Assembly (NCBI GenBank): GCA_016194325.1
Contig: JACQBS010000077.1
Span: 1 to 38,802, forward strand
DNA: 38,802 nt
Source: Nitrospinota bacterium
GTDB taxonomy: Bacteria > Nitrospinota > Nitrospinia > UBA9942
Reading direction: 5' to 3'
Shown: positions 27,042-37,355 of the stretch, piece after piece
How positions within the stretch are numbered: the first letter of the stretch is position 1
How the letters are laid out: each line of letters starts with the position of its first letter
Position numbers and translations under genes: made by a program
The notes under the pieces: model-generated
The model's database searches: none
What the model was told of the DNA's origin: nothing
What the model saw: the letters and a program-made list of their open reading frames with translations, nothing else

Positions 27042-27319
27042 AATGGGATATTATATTCAAAGAAACTGTACAACAATTTCCTGGCTCTGGCGGGTGGGTG
27101 TATGTTGCAGTACCAAAAAAATTCACCAAAGAGCTTAAGCAGCGAAGACGCGCGTGGGGCATGTATCCAATTACCGCACACATCGGCAAGACATCTTGGA
27201 AAACCAAACTTATGATGAAGAAGGGTGGCAACTTTTTTGTAGCTCTAAAAGTGGCCATAAGAAGTAAAGAAAAGACGGCTGTTGGTGACCGAGTAACTAT
27301 TTCTTTTAAGTTAGACTAA
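27038..27319 (+). CDS. DUF1905 domain protein
   Basis: GGWVYVAVPKKFTKELKQRRRAWGMYPITAHIGKTSWKTKLM..GNFFVALKVAIRSKEKTAVGDRVTISF. Confidence 0.8.
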   Translation: MKWDIIFKETVQQFPGSGGWVYVAVPKKFTKELKQRRRAWGMYPITAHIGKTSWKTKLMMKKGGNFFVALKVAIRSKEKTAVGDRVTISFKLD

Positions 27320-27414
27320 TGCCCAAGGGAGCAATCCACGCCGTTTTATAATTTCTCCTAAAAACGGCGGGATTAGCGTTTTTGTTTCAATGGAAAATTT
27401 GGTAAAATGATCTT

Positions 27415-27693
27415 ATGATCAAAAAGAAAATCGCAGCTGGTGTAATACATATTGTGCCGGCAGACATGCAAAAAGCGTTAACTTCTGACGCGCACATACT
27501 TGCCAAGTGGAACGGCCTTACGCCGATCCAACGCAACGAGTGGATTTGCTGGACTACCATCGTCAAAAAGCCGGAGACGAGAGCCGAACATATCAAGCGT
27601 ATGATTACAGAATTAAAAGAAGGTGAACGGCAACCCTGCTGTTGGCCTGGTTGTCCTCACCGCAGACCAAAGGCGAAAAAATGGTTTAAATAA
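27415..27693 (+). CDS. YdeI/OmpD-associated (bacteriocin-protection-like) family protein
   Basis: IVPADMQKALTSDAHILAKWNGLTPIQRNEWICWTTIVKKPETRAEHIKRMITELKEGERQPCCWPGCPHR. Confidence 0.75.
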   Translation: MIKKKIAAGVIHIVPADMQKALTSDAHILAKWNGLTPIQRNEWICWTTIVKKPETRAEHIKRMITELKEGERQPCCWPGCPHRRPKAKKWFK

Positions 27694-27704
27694 TCAATAA
27701 ATTT

Positions 27705-28064
27705 ATGACAAAAAACAAAATGAATGAATTCGCATTATTGTTCCGTATGGACATTACAACTAAAGAAGCCCGGCCTTCTCCGGAGCAAATGGAAGCGTAC
27801 TTAACACAGTGGCATGACTGGACGGATAACATTGCCGCCCAGAATAAATTGGCTAGCGGCAACCACTTCTCTGTCGATGGTAAAGTTATAAAGAAAGACA
27901 ATATGGTAACAGAAGGACCATACACCGCAAATAAGATGTCAGTCGCTGGATATATCATTATAAAGGCAAAGGACTTTGACGAAGCGGTTAATATGGCAAA
28001 AGCTTGCCCTATTTTGCAAGGCGAAGGCACGAGCGTAGAAGTGAGAAAGATAGTTGCGATGTAA
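27705..28064 (+). CDS. YCII-related domain protein
   Basis: MNEFALLFRMD...SPEQMEAYLTQWHDWTDNIAAQNKLASGNHFSVDGKVIKKDNMVTEGPYTANKMSVAGYIIIKAKDFDEAVNMAKACP. Confidence 0.85.
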   Translation: MTKNKMNEFALLFRMDITTKEARPSPEQMEAYLTQWHDWTDNIAAQNKLASGNHFSVDGKVIKKDNMVTEGPYTANKMSVAGYIIIKAKDFDEAVNMAKACPILQGEGTSVEVRKIVAM

Positions 28065-28083
28065 GATTTAGTAAAATAAAAAC

Positions 28084-28530
28084 ATGGAAAAAAATTCTAA
28101 ACAACGACCACCAATACCGAATACCGATCTTAGAAATCTGGATAAGTTAGTTGGCAAATGGAAAATATCCGGTGATGCAAAAGGACAGATAGAATATAAA
28201 TGGGCCGATGGCGGTTTTTTCCTTATCCAAGACGTTAATCTTGAGTATGGTGGAAAACAGATAAAAGGTATTGAGATAATTGGGCACCTCCAAAAAATAG
28301 GTGAAGAACCAAGTCGGGAAATATGGTCCCGATTTTACCATTTTACGGAAGGTTTGACGCTTGATTACGTCTATGAGCTGGTTGATAACACGCTTACCAT
28401 CTGGTTTGGCAAAAAAGATTCTAACAACTTTTATAGTGGTACATTTAATAAAGACGGCAACTCATTTAAGGGTGCATGGCAATGGCCCGGCGGCGGATAT
28501 AAAATAACGGGGCGAAAGCTGCCAAGATAA
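28084..28530 (+). CDS. DUF1579-like protein of unknown function
   Basis: LDKLVGKWKISGDAKGQIEYKWADGGFFLIQDV...GIEIIGHL. Confidence 0.7.
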   Translation: MEKNSKQRPPIPNTDLRNLDKLVGKWKISGDAKGQIEYKWADGGFFLIQDVNLEYGGKQIKGIEIIGHLQKIGEEPSREIWSRFYHFTEGLTLDYVYELVDNTLTIWFGKKDSNNFYSGTFNKDGNSFKGAWQWPGGGYKITGRKLPR

Positions 28531-28555
28531 AACTTGCCGCCAAAGAAAAACTAAA

Positions 28556-28663
28556 ATGAAAAGCAAACCTAAAAAGAAAAAAATTTGTAACCGAGGTCAT
28601 TCATATAGCGGGACTGGGTCGTGCCCGGTGTGTTGGCCGGGGCATAAAAAGGGGACTAAATAA
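28556..28663 (+). CDS. Small zinc-ribbon-like protein (35 aa)
   Basis: MKSKPKKKKICNRGHSYSGTGSCPVCWPGHKKGTK*, C..H and CPVC metal-ligand pattern; not in the supplied ORF track. Confidence 0.6.
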   Translation: MKSKPKKKKICNRGHSYSGTGSCPVCWPGHKKGTK

Positions 28664-28664
28664 T

Positions 28665-28739
28665 ATGAATGAAATAACTTTCAATTATCTCGCCATTGTT
28701 TCCGCTACTGTCGCGAGTTTTAGTCTGGGTGGCGAGTAG
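28665..28739 (+). pseudogene. Truncated 5' end of a DUF1761-like membrane protein gene
   Basis: MNEITFNYLAIVSATVASFSLGGE*; resembles the N-terminus of DUF1761 proteins (..GGLWYSPLLF..) then breaks off. Confidence 0.5.
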
Positions 28740-28834
28740 TAGCGAGCTGCGGCGGGCTGGCTTCCTTGGTCTGGTTTCGTTCAGCCGTTTCGGATAAAAT
28801 AGGTTCGAGCGGCACTGCAAAGACACACCATATA

Positions 28835-31291
28835 TTAATCCTTCCTATCATATCCTTTAGAAATTATCAGAAAGCCTCCAGCATATGCTACTGCTGACAG
28901 GATGAGTGTGATTTTAAATCCAAAGGATAGTGCTATCAGTATCACGAGGACAGAACTTACCACCGAGGAGCAGCCATTTATACACCATGCCCACGGAATT
29001 ATTCCGGCGTTATATCTCTCAAGGAGTTTTATGCCGGTCGGGAAAGGCATCCCCATGAAGAATCCGAGGGGGAAGAGAAAGGCAAAGGAAATAAGCTGAC
29101 GCCAGATGATACCCTCAAGAAGTATTTTATTAAATATATAAGGCAGAAGTATTGCATATATAATAATCAAACCGCATAAAATCAAAAGATATAATTTAAA
29201 CTTCCGAATCTTTACTCCGCCATCCTGCCCATTTGAGAATTTACCGGAGAAACGGCTTCCCACGCCTGATGAGATTAAGAGAGTAAACAGGACTGTGGAT
29301 ATGGAATAAACAGGATGCCCTAAAAATAGTATAAACTTCTGAATCATACTTATCTCGGCAAACATAAAGCCTATTCCTATCAGAAGGAAATAGATAAGAA
29401 AGGATATATCTGCCGTTTTAAAATTTTTTAAACTTACTTCTCTTGAAAAGAATAGAGGGAGGATTATGAATGCGATGCTTACAAATAATGACTGTATAAA
29501 GACAACTGGAATGAGATAACCTCCTTCTAAGAAGGGCTGCCATTTACCGCCAAAGATTTTATATGTCTCTTTGATTGCATCCCACTTGAAAAAGTGGTGG
29601 AAGAAGGGTCTCTCATCAGTAACTGGAGTTATGTCAAATATATAATTTTTGAAAAAACTATCTCTTTCGTTAGGATTAATTATTTTTGAAATAAAGTTAA
29701 AATAGAGAGGCTCCTTAAATCTGTTATAAATATTAGTCTCTTCCCTCTTTATGTATGGATAATAATCAGTATCAAAATGTCTCTCTTTACAAAAAGACTT
29801 TATCTTGTCAATATCACTGCTGACAATTCCGCTCCTTTTAATAATGATTGTAATTGTCCCCCATGTCCTTATAATGGCTATATGTTTTTCGGGTGATGAA
29901 ACCCCCATCTCCTCAAGTGCCTTTACGGCTGTGCTTATAATCTTAAGCTCATGTCTTGGCGGCGGGAGCAGATAGAGAGTAATTGTTAGGATTCCATTTT
30001 CATCAAGGTGTTCAATATAGTCCTTGAATGCCTCAACTGTAAATCTGTAGTCCTCTGTCAGTCCATATATACCTGTAGATGATGAGGCAAATGCATCGCC
30101 GGGTGAAATCTGGATGATGTCATACCTGTTTTTTGACTGCCGTATAAATGTCCTCCCGTCTCCTGATTTAATACCTATTTTTTCTTTATCATATATTCCT
30201 CCTGAAAATTCTCTATAATCATTTTTTACAATCCCGGTAAGGAGCGGGTAAAATTCTACAGATTCAATATTCTTTGCTCCATGGTATATTGCAGAAAGTA
30301 TATCCAGCCCGCCTCTCGGGTCAAAAATAAGGACATTATCTGGATTTGTCAGATAGTATGGTATGACTGACGGGAGATAGTCTATGAATCTTATCTCATC
30401 CTTATTGCCGCTGAATTTTGTAATTGCATTTAGACTGCCTCCATCTACAGTTAAGCCTATCTGTTCAGGCAACTCCCCCTGAAATTTAAGGCTTAAGCCC
30501 GGGGCAAATCTGACAGCCCCGCTCTTTATAACATCTACTCTTGAAATTGAATCCCACTCTGTTTTAATAATCTCTGCATCGGGGTGGCGGAGTGCCGTTT
30601 GGAGTCCTTTATAAGGAGATATGGCAATCTCCATAAAAGGCGGTGAAATAATTATAATTGATATTGGTATAACAATAAGAATAAGACGATACGGAAAGCT
30701 GTTTTTCTTGTATGACGAAGGATGAAGACTAAAAATGGTTGAAGCAAATATGCCTGATATTGATGAGATAATGACAGAATTAGATGCATCGGTTAGGGAA
30801 AATATAAGGAGTGCGAGGAGACACCCGCTCCCTGCCCCAATGAGGTCAGAGAAATATATCCTGTGTACAATATTACTGAATCGGGATATGGCGATGGAAA
30901 TAGTCATTCCTGAAAAAAAGAAAGGAATGGAGAAGAGGATGTAATAGATTAAGATGTAGATTAGCTGTATGGGGTCCCAGGCAATCTTGACAGGGTCAAA
31001 GGCTATACGGTTTGTAATAATATATGATAATGGCGAGGATATGGCAAATAAGAGGGCACAGTTGGATAAAACAGAGTAAGTATCTTTTTTGAAGATTGAC
31101 GGGAAGAGCATGAGAAATGTTCCGCTTGCACTATATCCAAGCAGAGCCATGCTGACAACCATAAAGGCAAAATGATACCACTGGGCAACAGAGAAGACCC
31201 TTGTTAAAGTGATTTCAAACAGGAGTGTGGAAAAAGAGGTGAGGTATATGCCAAGATATAAAAGAGACGATTCTTTGTAGAGATGTTTCAC
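28835..31291 (-). CDS. Polytopic membrane protein fused to a spermidine synthase-like methyltransferase fold domain
   Basis: N- and C-terminal TM bundles flanking NVLIFDPRGGLDILSAIYHGAKNIESVEFYP...; GTG at 31291 has a good SD (gaggggg), while the longer ATG at 31315 lies inside a repeat. Confidence 0.85.
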   Translation of the reverse strand: MKHLYKESSLLYLGIYLTSFSTLLFEITLTRVFSVAQWYHFAFMVVSMALLGYSASGTFLMLFPSIFKKDTYSVLSNCALLFAISSPLSYIITNRIAFDPVKIAWDPIQLIYILIYYILFSIPFFFSGMTISIAISRFSNIVHRIYFSDLIGAGSGCLLALLIFSLTDASNSVIISSISGIFASTIFSLHPSSYKKNSFPYRLILIVIPISIIIISPPFMEIAISPYKGLQTALRHPDAEIIKTEWDSISRVDVIKSGAVRFAPGLSLKFQGELPEQIGLTVDGGSLNAITKFSGNKDEIRFIDYLPSVIPYYLTNPDNVLIFDPRGGLDILSAIYHGAKNIESVEFYPLLTGIVKNDYREFSGGIYDKEKIGIKSGDGRTFIRQSKNRYDIIQISPGDAFASSSTGIYGLTEDYRFTVEAFKDYIEHLDENGILTITLYLLPPPRHELKIISTAVKALEEMGVSSPEKHIAIIRTWGTITIIIKRSGIVSSDIDKIKSFCKERHFDTDYYPYIKREETNIYNRFKEPLYFNFISKIINPNERDSFFKNYIFDITPVTDERPFFHHFFKWDAIKETYKIFGGKWQPFLEGGYLIPVVFIQSLFVSIAFIILPLFFSREVSLKNFKTADISFLIYFLLIGIGFMFAEISMIQKFILFLGHPVYSISTVLFTLLISSGVGSRFSGKFSNGQDGGVKIRKFKLYLLILCGLIIIYAILLPYIFNKILLEGIIWRQLISFAFLFPLGFFMGMPFPTGIKLLERYNAGIIPWAWCINGCSSVVSSVLVILIALSFGFKITLILSAVAYAGGFLIISKGYDRKD

Positions 31292-31310
31292 CTGAAAATA
31301 CCCCCTCTCT

Positions 31311-31373
31311 GTCATTCCGAGCGGAGCGAGGAATCTCGCTTTTTAGATTGCTTCGCCTTCGGCTCGCAATGAC
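31311..31373. repeat. Palindromic MITE-like repeat GTCATTCCGAG...CTCGCAATGAC (copy C)
   Basis: Same family as 8340-8419 in reverse orientation. Confidence 0.9.
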
Positions 31374-31523
31374 ATTTTCATCATTCTTTGTGTCTCTTTG
31401 AGACATGTGTGTTTCATAATGAATCATGGGTTACAGATTATGTGAATGCAATTATACTATATTCATAATTTATAATTCTTAATTATTATTGACGGAGGTA
31501 TTTGTTTGGTTTAATTTAATGAT

Positions 31524-32525
31524 ATGGATAAGAAGAAGGTTATAATTTTATTTCATATCTTGGTCTTAATATTTGCATATAAAGATTCAGTTGGGGCGGA
31601 GAATATAAAAAAGAGGTTTAGTGAGACCAGATTGCTGATGGGGACAGTAGTTGAGGTAATTGTAATCGGTGACAAAGAAGATGTCGCCAGAAAATCCATA
31701 GCTGATGGATTCTATGCAATGGAGAGGGTTGACAGGCTTATGAGCAATTTCAAGGAGGACAGTGATATCTCAAGGATAAACAAAGGGGCAGGGTCTAAGG
31801 CTGTAGTAGTTGATATTGATGTGGTAGAGGTTATTAAGAAATCTATATATTACAGTGAAATATCTGATGGTGCCTTTGATATAACTATTGGCGGTGTAGA
31901 GGAGTTATACAATTTTGAGGATAAAGGGAGGATACCTGAGAAGGGAAAATTTAAAAACTCTGTAAGCCTCATCGGGTATAAAAATATCATCATAAATGGC
32001 AATACAGTTCATCTTGCCAAGAAAGGGATGAAATTAGACCTCGGCGGGATTGCCAAAGGGTATGCAATAGATAAAGGAATTGATGCAATCAGAAAAAATG
32101 GGGTAGCTGATGCACTTGTAAATGCAGGCGGGGATATAAGGGCGATTGGTGAGAGTGAAAATGGTCAATGGAAGGTAGGGGTTTTACATCCGAGGGAAAA
32201 TGGTAAACTTAAAGATACCTTATTGCTAAAAAATCTTTCTGTAGCAACATCTGGTGATTATAGAAAATACTTTATCTCAGGCGGAAAGAGGTATCACCAT
32301 ATTTTAAATCCCTCTACAGGACTGCCGACAGAAGGGGTTCAGAGTGTGACAATTATTGCACCCTTTGCAGTTGACTCTGATGCCCTTGCAACTGCAGTGT
32401 TTGTTCTGGGAAAGAAAAAGGGGATGGAGATGATTGAAAGGTTAAAAGATGTGGAAGGTATTATAATTGACTCAGATGGCTTGGCAATATACTCATCCGG
32501 AGTTAAAAAATATATTCATAACTGA
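31524..32525 (+). CDS. apbE: FAD:protein FMN transferase
   Basis: RLLMGTVVEVIVIG, LDLGGIAKGYAIDKGID, ALVNAGGDIRAIGE, HHILNPSTGLP. Confidence 0.94.
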   Translation: MDKKKVIILFHILVLIFAYKDSVGAENIKKRFSETRLLMGTVVEVIVIGDKEDVARKSIADGFYAMERVDRLMSNFKEDSDISRINKGAGSKAVVVDIDVVEVIKKSIYYSEISDGAFDITIGGVEELYNFEDKGRIPEKGKFKNSVSLIGYKNIIINGNTVHLAKKGMKLDLGGIAKGYAIDKGIDAIRKNGVADALVNAGGDIRAIGESENGQWKVGVLHPRENGKLKDTLLLKNLSVATSGDYRKYFISGGKRYHHILNPSTGLPTEGVQSVTIIAPFAVDSDALATAVFVLGKKKGMEMIERLKDVEGIIIDSDGLAIYSSGVKKYIHN

Positions 32526-32545
32526 GAGTTGATGTATTTAAACAC

Positions 32546-32574
32546 TTGACAAAGCCGTGTGGATAAAATAGAGT
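32546..32574 (+). promoter_or_regulatory. Sigma-70-type promoter TTGACA-N17-TAGAGT for tRNA-fMet
   Basis: Consensus -35, 17-nt spacer, -10 directly upstream of the tRNA. Confidence 0.5.
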
Positions 32575-32584
32575 TATATTATAC

Positions 32585-32661
<77 letters not shown>

Positions 32662-32791
32662 AATAAATCCTCAATTCGCAAATTTTCATTCTTGAACTGG
32701 CGTTGTTTATTTCCATTAGTTCAAATCACATTATTTCGTTTACCCCTTTTGTCTTGAAATATTTATTAATCTATAATACCCTTTAGTTAAT

Positions 32792-34051
32792 ATGATAAAG
32801 AAGGTAGATGCATCTAAGTTAAAGGTCGGTATGTATATATCTAACTTTGACAGGCCCTGGCTTGAGACCCCTTTTCTGTTTAATAAGGTGATGCTAAAGG
32901 ATGATAAGCAGATAGAAAAGGTTAGGAAATCTTGCAGCTATGTCTATATAGATACTGATAAGGGGCTTGATGTCCAGGAATCGGAATCTTTAGCAGATGC
33001 AGATAAAAAGATTGAACATGAGATGCAAGAAACAATTCAGGAGGCATTGAAGAGAGAGCCGCCGCCGGAGGACAAGGTAGCCTTTCATGAAGAGATAAAA
33101 AAGGCAAAGAAGGTTCATAGTGAGACAAAAGAAGTTATAAAAAATGTAATGCAAGATGTCAGGATGGGCAAGAGCATATCATCAGGTGATGCAAAAAAGG
33201 TTGTTGATGATATGACAGAGAGCATAATGAGAAACAGGGATGCACTCCTCTGCCTCACACAGTTAAAAAAAAGGGATGAATATACATCTTTTCACTCTAT
33301 AAATGTCTGTGTCTTGTGTCTCGCCTTTGGCAGACATATGGGGTATCAAAAGCATGAATTAAGAGATATGGGAATAGGCGCCCTCCTGCATGACGTAGGG
33401 AAAATGAAGATACCTGATGAGATTCTAAACAAGGAGGGGAAGCTCACGGAAGATGAATTTAAGATAATGAAGAGGCATGTTATCTACAGTGCCGAAATCT
33501 TAAGTACAAGTTATGGAATAAACCAAAGGGCATTGGAGATACCTTTACAGCACCATGAGAGATATAATGGGACAGGTTATCCAAAAGGACTCAAGGGTGA
33601 TGAGATTAGTATGTTCGGGATGCTCTCCTCTATTATCGATGTCTATGATGCAATTACAAGCAACAGAGTTTATCATAATGGCATGCCGGCTCATGATGCA
33701 TTGAAGAGAATGTATGAGTGGAGGGGTAAAGATTTTCAGCCTATATTAATGGAGAGGTTTATCCAGTGTGTAGGAATTTACCCGTTTGGAACTCTGGTAG
33801 AGCTTGATAATTCTGACATAGGTATAATCATATCTATAAATAGGATTCATATTTTGAGGCCAAAGGTACTGGTTATAATTAATGGCAATAAGAAACCGTA
33901 TGGCGAACAGAAGGTAATAGACCTGACTGAAAAACTCCCTGATAAGAATTATAAATTGAGTATAAAAAATATCCTTGACCCGATTGCTTTGAATATAGAT
34001 ACTCAGCAGTATTTAAAAGGGAAGGGGCTTTTGTATACGACGAGCAGTTAA
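32792..34051 (+). CDS. HD-GYP domain phosphodiesterase with N-terminal DUF3391
   Basis: [35 protein letters not shown]...[22 protein letters not shown]. Confidence 0.95.
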   Translation: MIKKVDASKLKVGMYISNFDRPWLETPFLFNKVMLKDDKQIEKVRKSCSYVYIDTDKGLDVQESESLADADKKIEHEMQETIQEALKREPPPEDKVAFHEEIKKAKKVHSETKEVIKNVMQDVRMGKSISSGDAKKVVDDMTESIMRNRDALLCLTQLKKRDEYTSFHSINVCVLCLAFGRHMGYQKHELRDMGIGALLHDVGKMKIPDEILNKEGKLTEDEFKIMKRHVIYSAEILSTSYGINQRALEIPLQHHERYNGTGYPKGLKGDEISMFGMLSSIIDVYDAITSNRVYHNGMPAHDALKRMYEWRGKDFQPILMERFIQCVGIYPFGTLVELDNSDIGIIISINRIHILRPKVLVIINGNKKPYGEQKVIDLTEKLPDKNYKLSIKNILDPIALNIDTQQYLKGKGLLYTTSS

Positions 34052-36891
34052 TTTAGCACACTCCTTAGAAACTGTCCTGTATATGACCCCGGATTTTTTG
34101 CTACCTCCTCAGGGGTTCCATAGGCTACAATCTCACCGCCAGAATCACCGCCCTCAGGACCAAGGTCTATAATATGGTCTGCTGTCTTTATCACATCAAG
34201 ATTATGCTCAATTACAACTACAGTATTCCCTGCGTCTGTCAGGCTGTTTAATACATCAAGGAGTTTCTGTATGTCTGCGAAGTGAAGCCCTGTTGTCGGC
34301 TCATCCAAGATATACAATGTCCTCCCTGTGCTTCTTTTTGAAAGCTCTTTTGATAATTTAACCCTCTGTGCCTCACCCCCTGAAAGGGTTGTGGCAGCCT
34401 GACCGAGCTTTATGTAATCCAAGCCTACATCAGAAACAGTCTGGAGCTTTGATTTTATAGAAGGAATATTTTCAAAAAATATTAATGCCTCGCTGACTGT
34501 CATATCAAGGACATCTGCTATATTCTTTCCTTTGTATTGTATATCAAGTGTCTCCCTGTTAAATCTCTTACCCTTACAGACCTCGCATGTGACATATATA
34601 TCAGGTAGGAAGTGCATCTCTATCTTTATAATCCCATCGCCTGCACACGCCTCACACCTGCCCCCCTTGACATTGAAGCTGAACCTCCCTGCCTTGTATC
34701 CCCTCTTTCTTGATTCAGGAAGCTGTGCGAAGAGGTCTCTTATGAGATTAAATACACCTGTATATGTGGCAGGGTTGGAACGTGGCGTCCGTCCTATCGG
34801 GGATTGGTCTATGTCTATTACCTTGTCTATAAATTCAATTCCTTTAATCCCTGAAAACCTCCCTGGTTTTTCTGTGGATTTCCAGAAGACCTGTGCAAGT
34901 GCCTTATAAAGTATGTCAATAATAAGGGTGCTCTTACCTGAGCCTGAGACACCTGTGATGCATGTAAATAGTCCGAGTGGTATTGATACATCTATATTTT
35001 TAAGGTTATTCTGGGATGCACCAAGAATCTTTAGATGGTAGCTATTGCCATTTCTCCTCTTACCGGGGACAGGTATTGACAGAGCATTTGAGAGGTAGCG
35101 TCCTGTCAGTGAGGCCTTATCTGATAAAATCTCTTTTGGAGAGCCGCAGGCAACTACACTGCCGCCGTGAATCCCTGCACCGGGACCAAGGTCAATTATA
35201 TAATCCGCAAGTAAGATTGTATCCCTGTCATGCTCTACCACAATAACCGTATTCCCTATATCCCGCAGTCTTATAAGTGTATCAAGGAGTCTCTTATTGT
35301 CCCTCTGATGAAGACCTATACTCGGCTCATCTAAAATATATAAGACCCCCATGAGGCTTGAGCCGATTTGGGTTGCGAGCCTTATCCTCTGCCCTTCACC
35401 GCCTGAAAGTGTTGCAGATGTCCTGTCAAGGGTCAGATAGTCAAGCCCTACATCCTTCATAAATCCGAGCCTCTCCTTTATCTCCTTTAATATCCTTCTT
35501 GCAATTGTATATTCCTGTTCCGTAAGAGAGAGGGAATTAAAAAATTCTATTGCCTCTCGGACGGAGAGGGCTGTAAGTTCCATTATGGATTTTCCTCCTA
35601 CCTTTATTGACAGACTCTCAGGCTTGAGCCTTGCCCCCTTACAGGCAGGGCATGGAGTCATGCTCATATACTCCTGAATCTCCTCCCTTATGTATTCGGA
35701 TTCCGTCTCCTTATATCTCCTCTCCAAATCAGGTATTACACCCTCAAACTCCCTGTGGTAGAAGTGCCTCCGGTTGTCCCTCTCATAAAAAAACTTTATC
35801 TGTTCATCCCCTGAACCGTATAGGATTATATCCTGAATCTTTTTATCCCCGATTAAGATCTTCGGGGACAGGTCTAAATCCATGAATGGAGTATCGAGAC
35901 TGAATCCGTAATGGTCGGAAAGGCACTGGAGCATTTGATAGAAATATACCGATGTCCTCTTTTCCCATGGTTTAATTGCACCATCCCTTAAAGAGATGCT
36001 TTTGTCGGGGATAATGAGGTCTGCATCAATGTGCATATCAGTCCCAAGCCCGTCACACTCAGGGCAGGCACCATGAGGGCTGTTAAACGAGAACATACGA
36101 GGCACAAGGTCAGGATAGCTTATATTGCAATAAAGGCAGGCAAACTTTTCGCTAAAGAGAAGCTCATCTTTATCATCTACAGTTACAATGACAATCCCAT
36201 CCGCCATCTTTAAGGCAAGCTCTATTGAATCAGCAAGCCTCCTCTCTATTCCATCTTTTATAACAATCCTGTCAACGACAGCCTCAATTGTGTGCTTCTT
36301 ATTCTTATCAAGCTCAATCTTCTCTGTAATCTCTCTCATCTTCCCGTCCACCCTGACCCTTACAAACCCCTGTCGCTGCAGGTTCTCAAATTCTTTTCTG
36401 TATTCACCCTTTCTATCCCGGACAATTGGGGAGAGTATCTGAATCTTTGACTTCTCAGGGAGAGATTTCACCCTGTCAACAATCTGCTGGACTGTTTGAG
36501 ATGCTATCGCCCTTCCGCATTTGTAACAATAGACCTTCCCTACGCGGGCATAAAGCAGCCTCAGGTAATCATAAATCTCTGTTACTGTCCCGACAGTTGA
36601 GCGGGGATTTTTACTTGTTGTCTTCTGTTCAATGGATATGGCAGGTGACAGCCCTTCAATATATTCAACATCAGGCTTCTCCATCTGCTCAAGGAACTGG
36701 CGGGCGTAGGCTGAGAGGGATTCTACATACCTCCTCTGCCCCTCTGCATAGATTGTATCAAATGCGAGTGAGGACTTCCCTGAGCCAGAGAGCCCTGTAA
36801 TTACCACAAGCTTATCCCTCGGTATCTCTAAATCAATATTCTTTAGATTATGCTCCTTCGCACCCTTGATGATGATTTTTTTATTATCCAT
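34048..36891 (-). CDS. uvrA: Excinuclease ABC subunit A
   Basis: [37 protein letters not shown], zinc fingers CLYC..CPEC and CEAC..CEVC, duplicated ABC signature SGGE. Confidence 0.98.
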   Translation of the reverse strand: MDNKKIIIKGAKEHNLKNIDLEIPRDKLVVITGLSGSGKSSLAFDTIYAEGQRRYVESLSAYARQFLEQMEKPDVEYIEGLSPAISIEQKTTSKNPRSTVGTVTEIYDYLRLLYARVGKVYCYKCGRAIASQTVQQIVDRVKSLPEKSKIQILSPIVRDRKGEYRKEFENLQRQGFVRVRVDGKMREITEKIELDKNKKHTIEAVVDRIVIKDGIERRLADSIELALKMADGIVIVTVDDKDELLFSEKFACLYCNISYPDLVPRMFSFNSPHGACPECDGLGTDMHIDADLIIPDKSISLRDGAIKPWEKRTSVYFYQMLQCLSDHYGFSLDTPFMDLDLSPKILIGDKKIQDIILYGSGDEQIKFFYERDNRRHFYHREFEGVIPDLERRYKETESEYIREEIQEYMSMTPCPACKGARLKPESLSIKVGGKSIMELTALSVREAIEFFNSLSLTEQEYTIARRILKEIKERLGFMKDVGLDYLTLDRTSATLSGGEGQRIRLATQIGSSLMGVLYILDEPSIGLHQRDNKRLLDTLIRLRDIGNTVIVVEHDRDTILLADYIIDLGPGAGIHGGSVVACGSPKEILSDKASLTGRYLSNALSIPVPGKRRNGNSYHLKILGASQNNLKNIDVSIPLGLFTCITGVSGSGKSTLIIDILYKALAQVFWKSTEKPGRFSGIKGIEFIDKVIDIDQSPIGRTPRSNPATYTGVFNLIRDLFAQLPESRKRGYKAGRFSFNVKGGRCEACAGDGIIKIEMHFLPDIYVTCEVCKGKRFNRETLDIQYKGKNIADVLDMTVSEALIFFENIPSIKSKLQTVSDVGLDYIKLGQAATTLSGGEAQRVKLSKELSKRSTGRTLYILDEPTTGLHFADIQKLLDVLNSLTDAGNTVVVIEHNLDVIKTADHIIDLGPEGGDSGGEIVAYGTPEEVAKNPGSYTGQFLRSVLN

Positions 36892-36897
36892 GTTTTT

Positions 36898-36926
36898 ATT
36901 TTATCAGTATAAAAGTCCATTGACAA
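36898..36926 (-). promoter_or_regulatory. Sigma-70-type promoter TTGTCA-N17-TAAAAT for uvrA
   Basis: -35 at 36926-36921 and -10 at 36903-36898 on the minus strand; ATG at 36891. Confidence 0.65.
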
Positions 36927-37064
36927 CATAATGAGCTTAATCTATAGTAAATCCTGTTAGAAAGCCTTAATTTGTTGGGAGATTCATAAATGACAATAGA
37001 GAATATATTAAGAGAGATTAATTTTGAGCGTTTATTTGGCTATTAAATATCAAAGAAAAACCTT

Positions 37065-37355
37065 ATGAAGGAAAAACAGATTAACGCAATAAAGAAAACG
37101 CTCATTGAAGTGGCAAAAAGATATGGGGTAAAAAAAGCTGCATTGTTTGGGTCTATAGTAAGAGGAGAAACCACAGAGGGGAGCGATATTGACCTTTTAA
37201 TTGAATTTGAAGGGAAAAGGAGTTTGTTGGATTTGGCAGGATTAAAACTGGAACTTGAAGAGTTGCTGGGAAGAAAAGTGGATGTTCTTACCTATAAATC
37301 CCTTCACCCTCTCCTCAGAGAAAAGATATTGAGTGAACAAAAAGTAATTCTATGA
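37065..37355 (+). CDS. MNT-type nucleotidyltransferase (MntA-like antitoxin)
   Basis: AALFGSIVRGETTEGSDIDLLIEFEGKRSLLDLAGLKLELEELLGRKVDVLT. Confidence 0.93.
   Translation: MKEKQINAIKKTLIEVAKRYGVKKAALFGSIVRGETTEGSDIDLLIEFEGKRSLLDLAGLKLELEELLGRKVDVLTYKSLHPLLREKILSEQKVIL

Noticed and set aside
27336-27372. GCCGTTTT...AAAACGGC inverted repeat as an integron attC site
   Set aside because: A stem with flanking AATCC/GGATT is present, but no attC R-box consensus and no repeated copies between the other cassette genes; more likely a terminator-like hairpin.
27375-27412. Second XRE C-terminal remnant (GISVFVSMENLVK)
   Set aside because: Similarity to the 25328-25347 region is better explained by a shared promoter -10 motif than by a protein fragment.
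36426-36800. 124-aa ORF and other plus-strand ORFs within uvrA
   Set aside because: Antisense shadow ORFs of the well-conserved uvrA gene.
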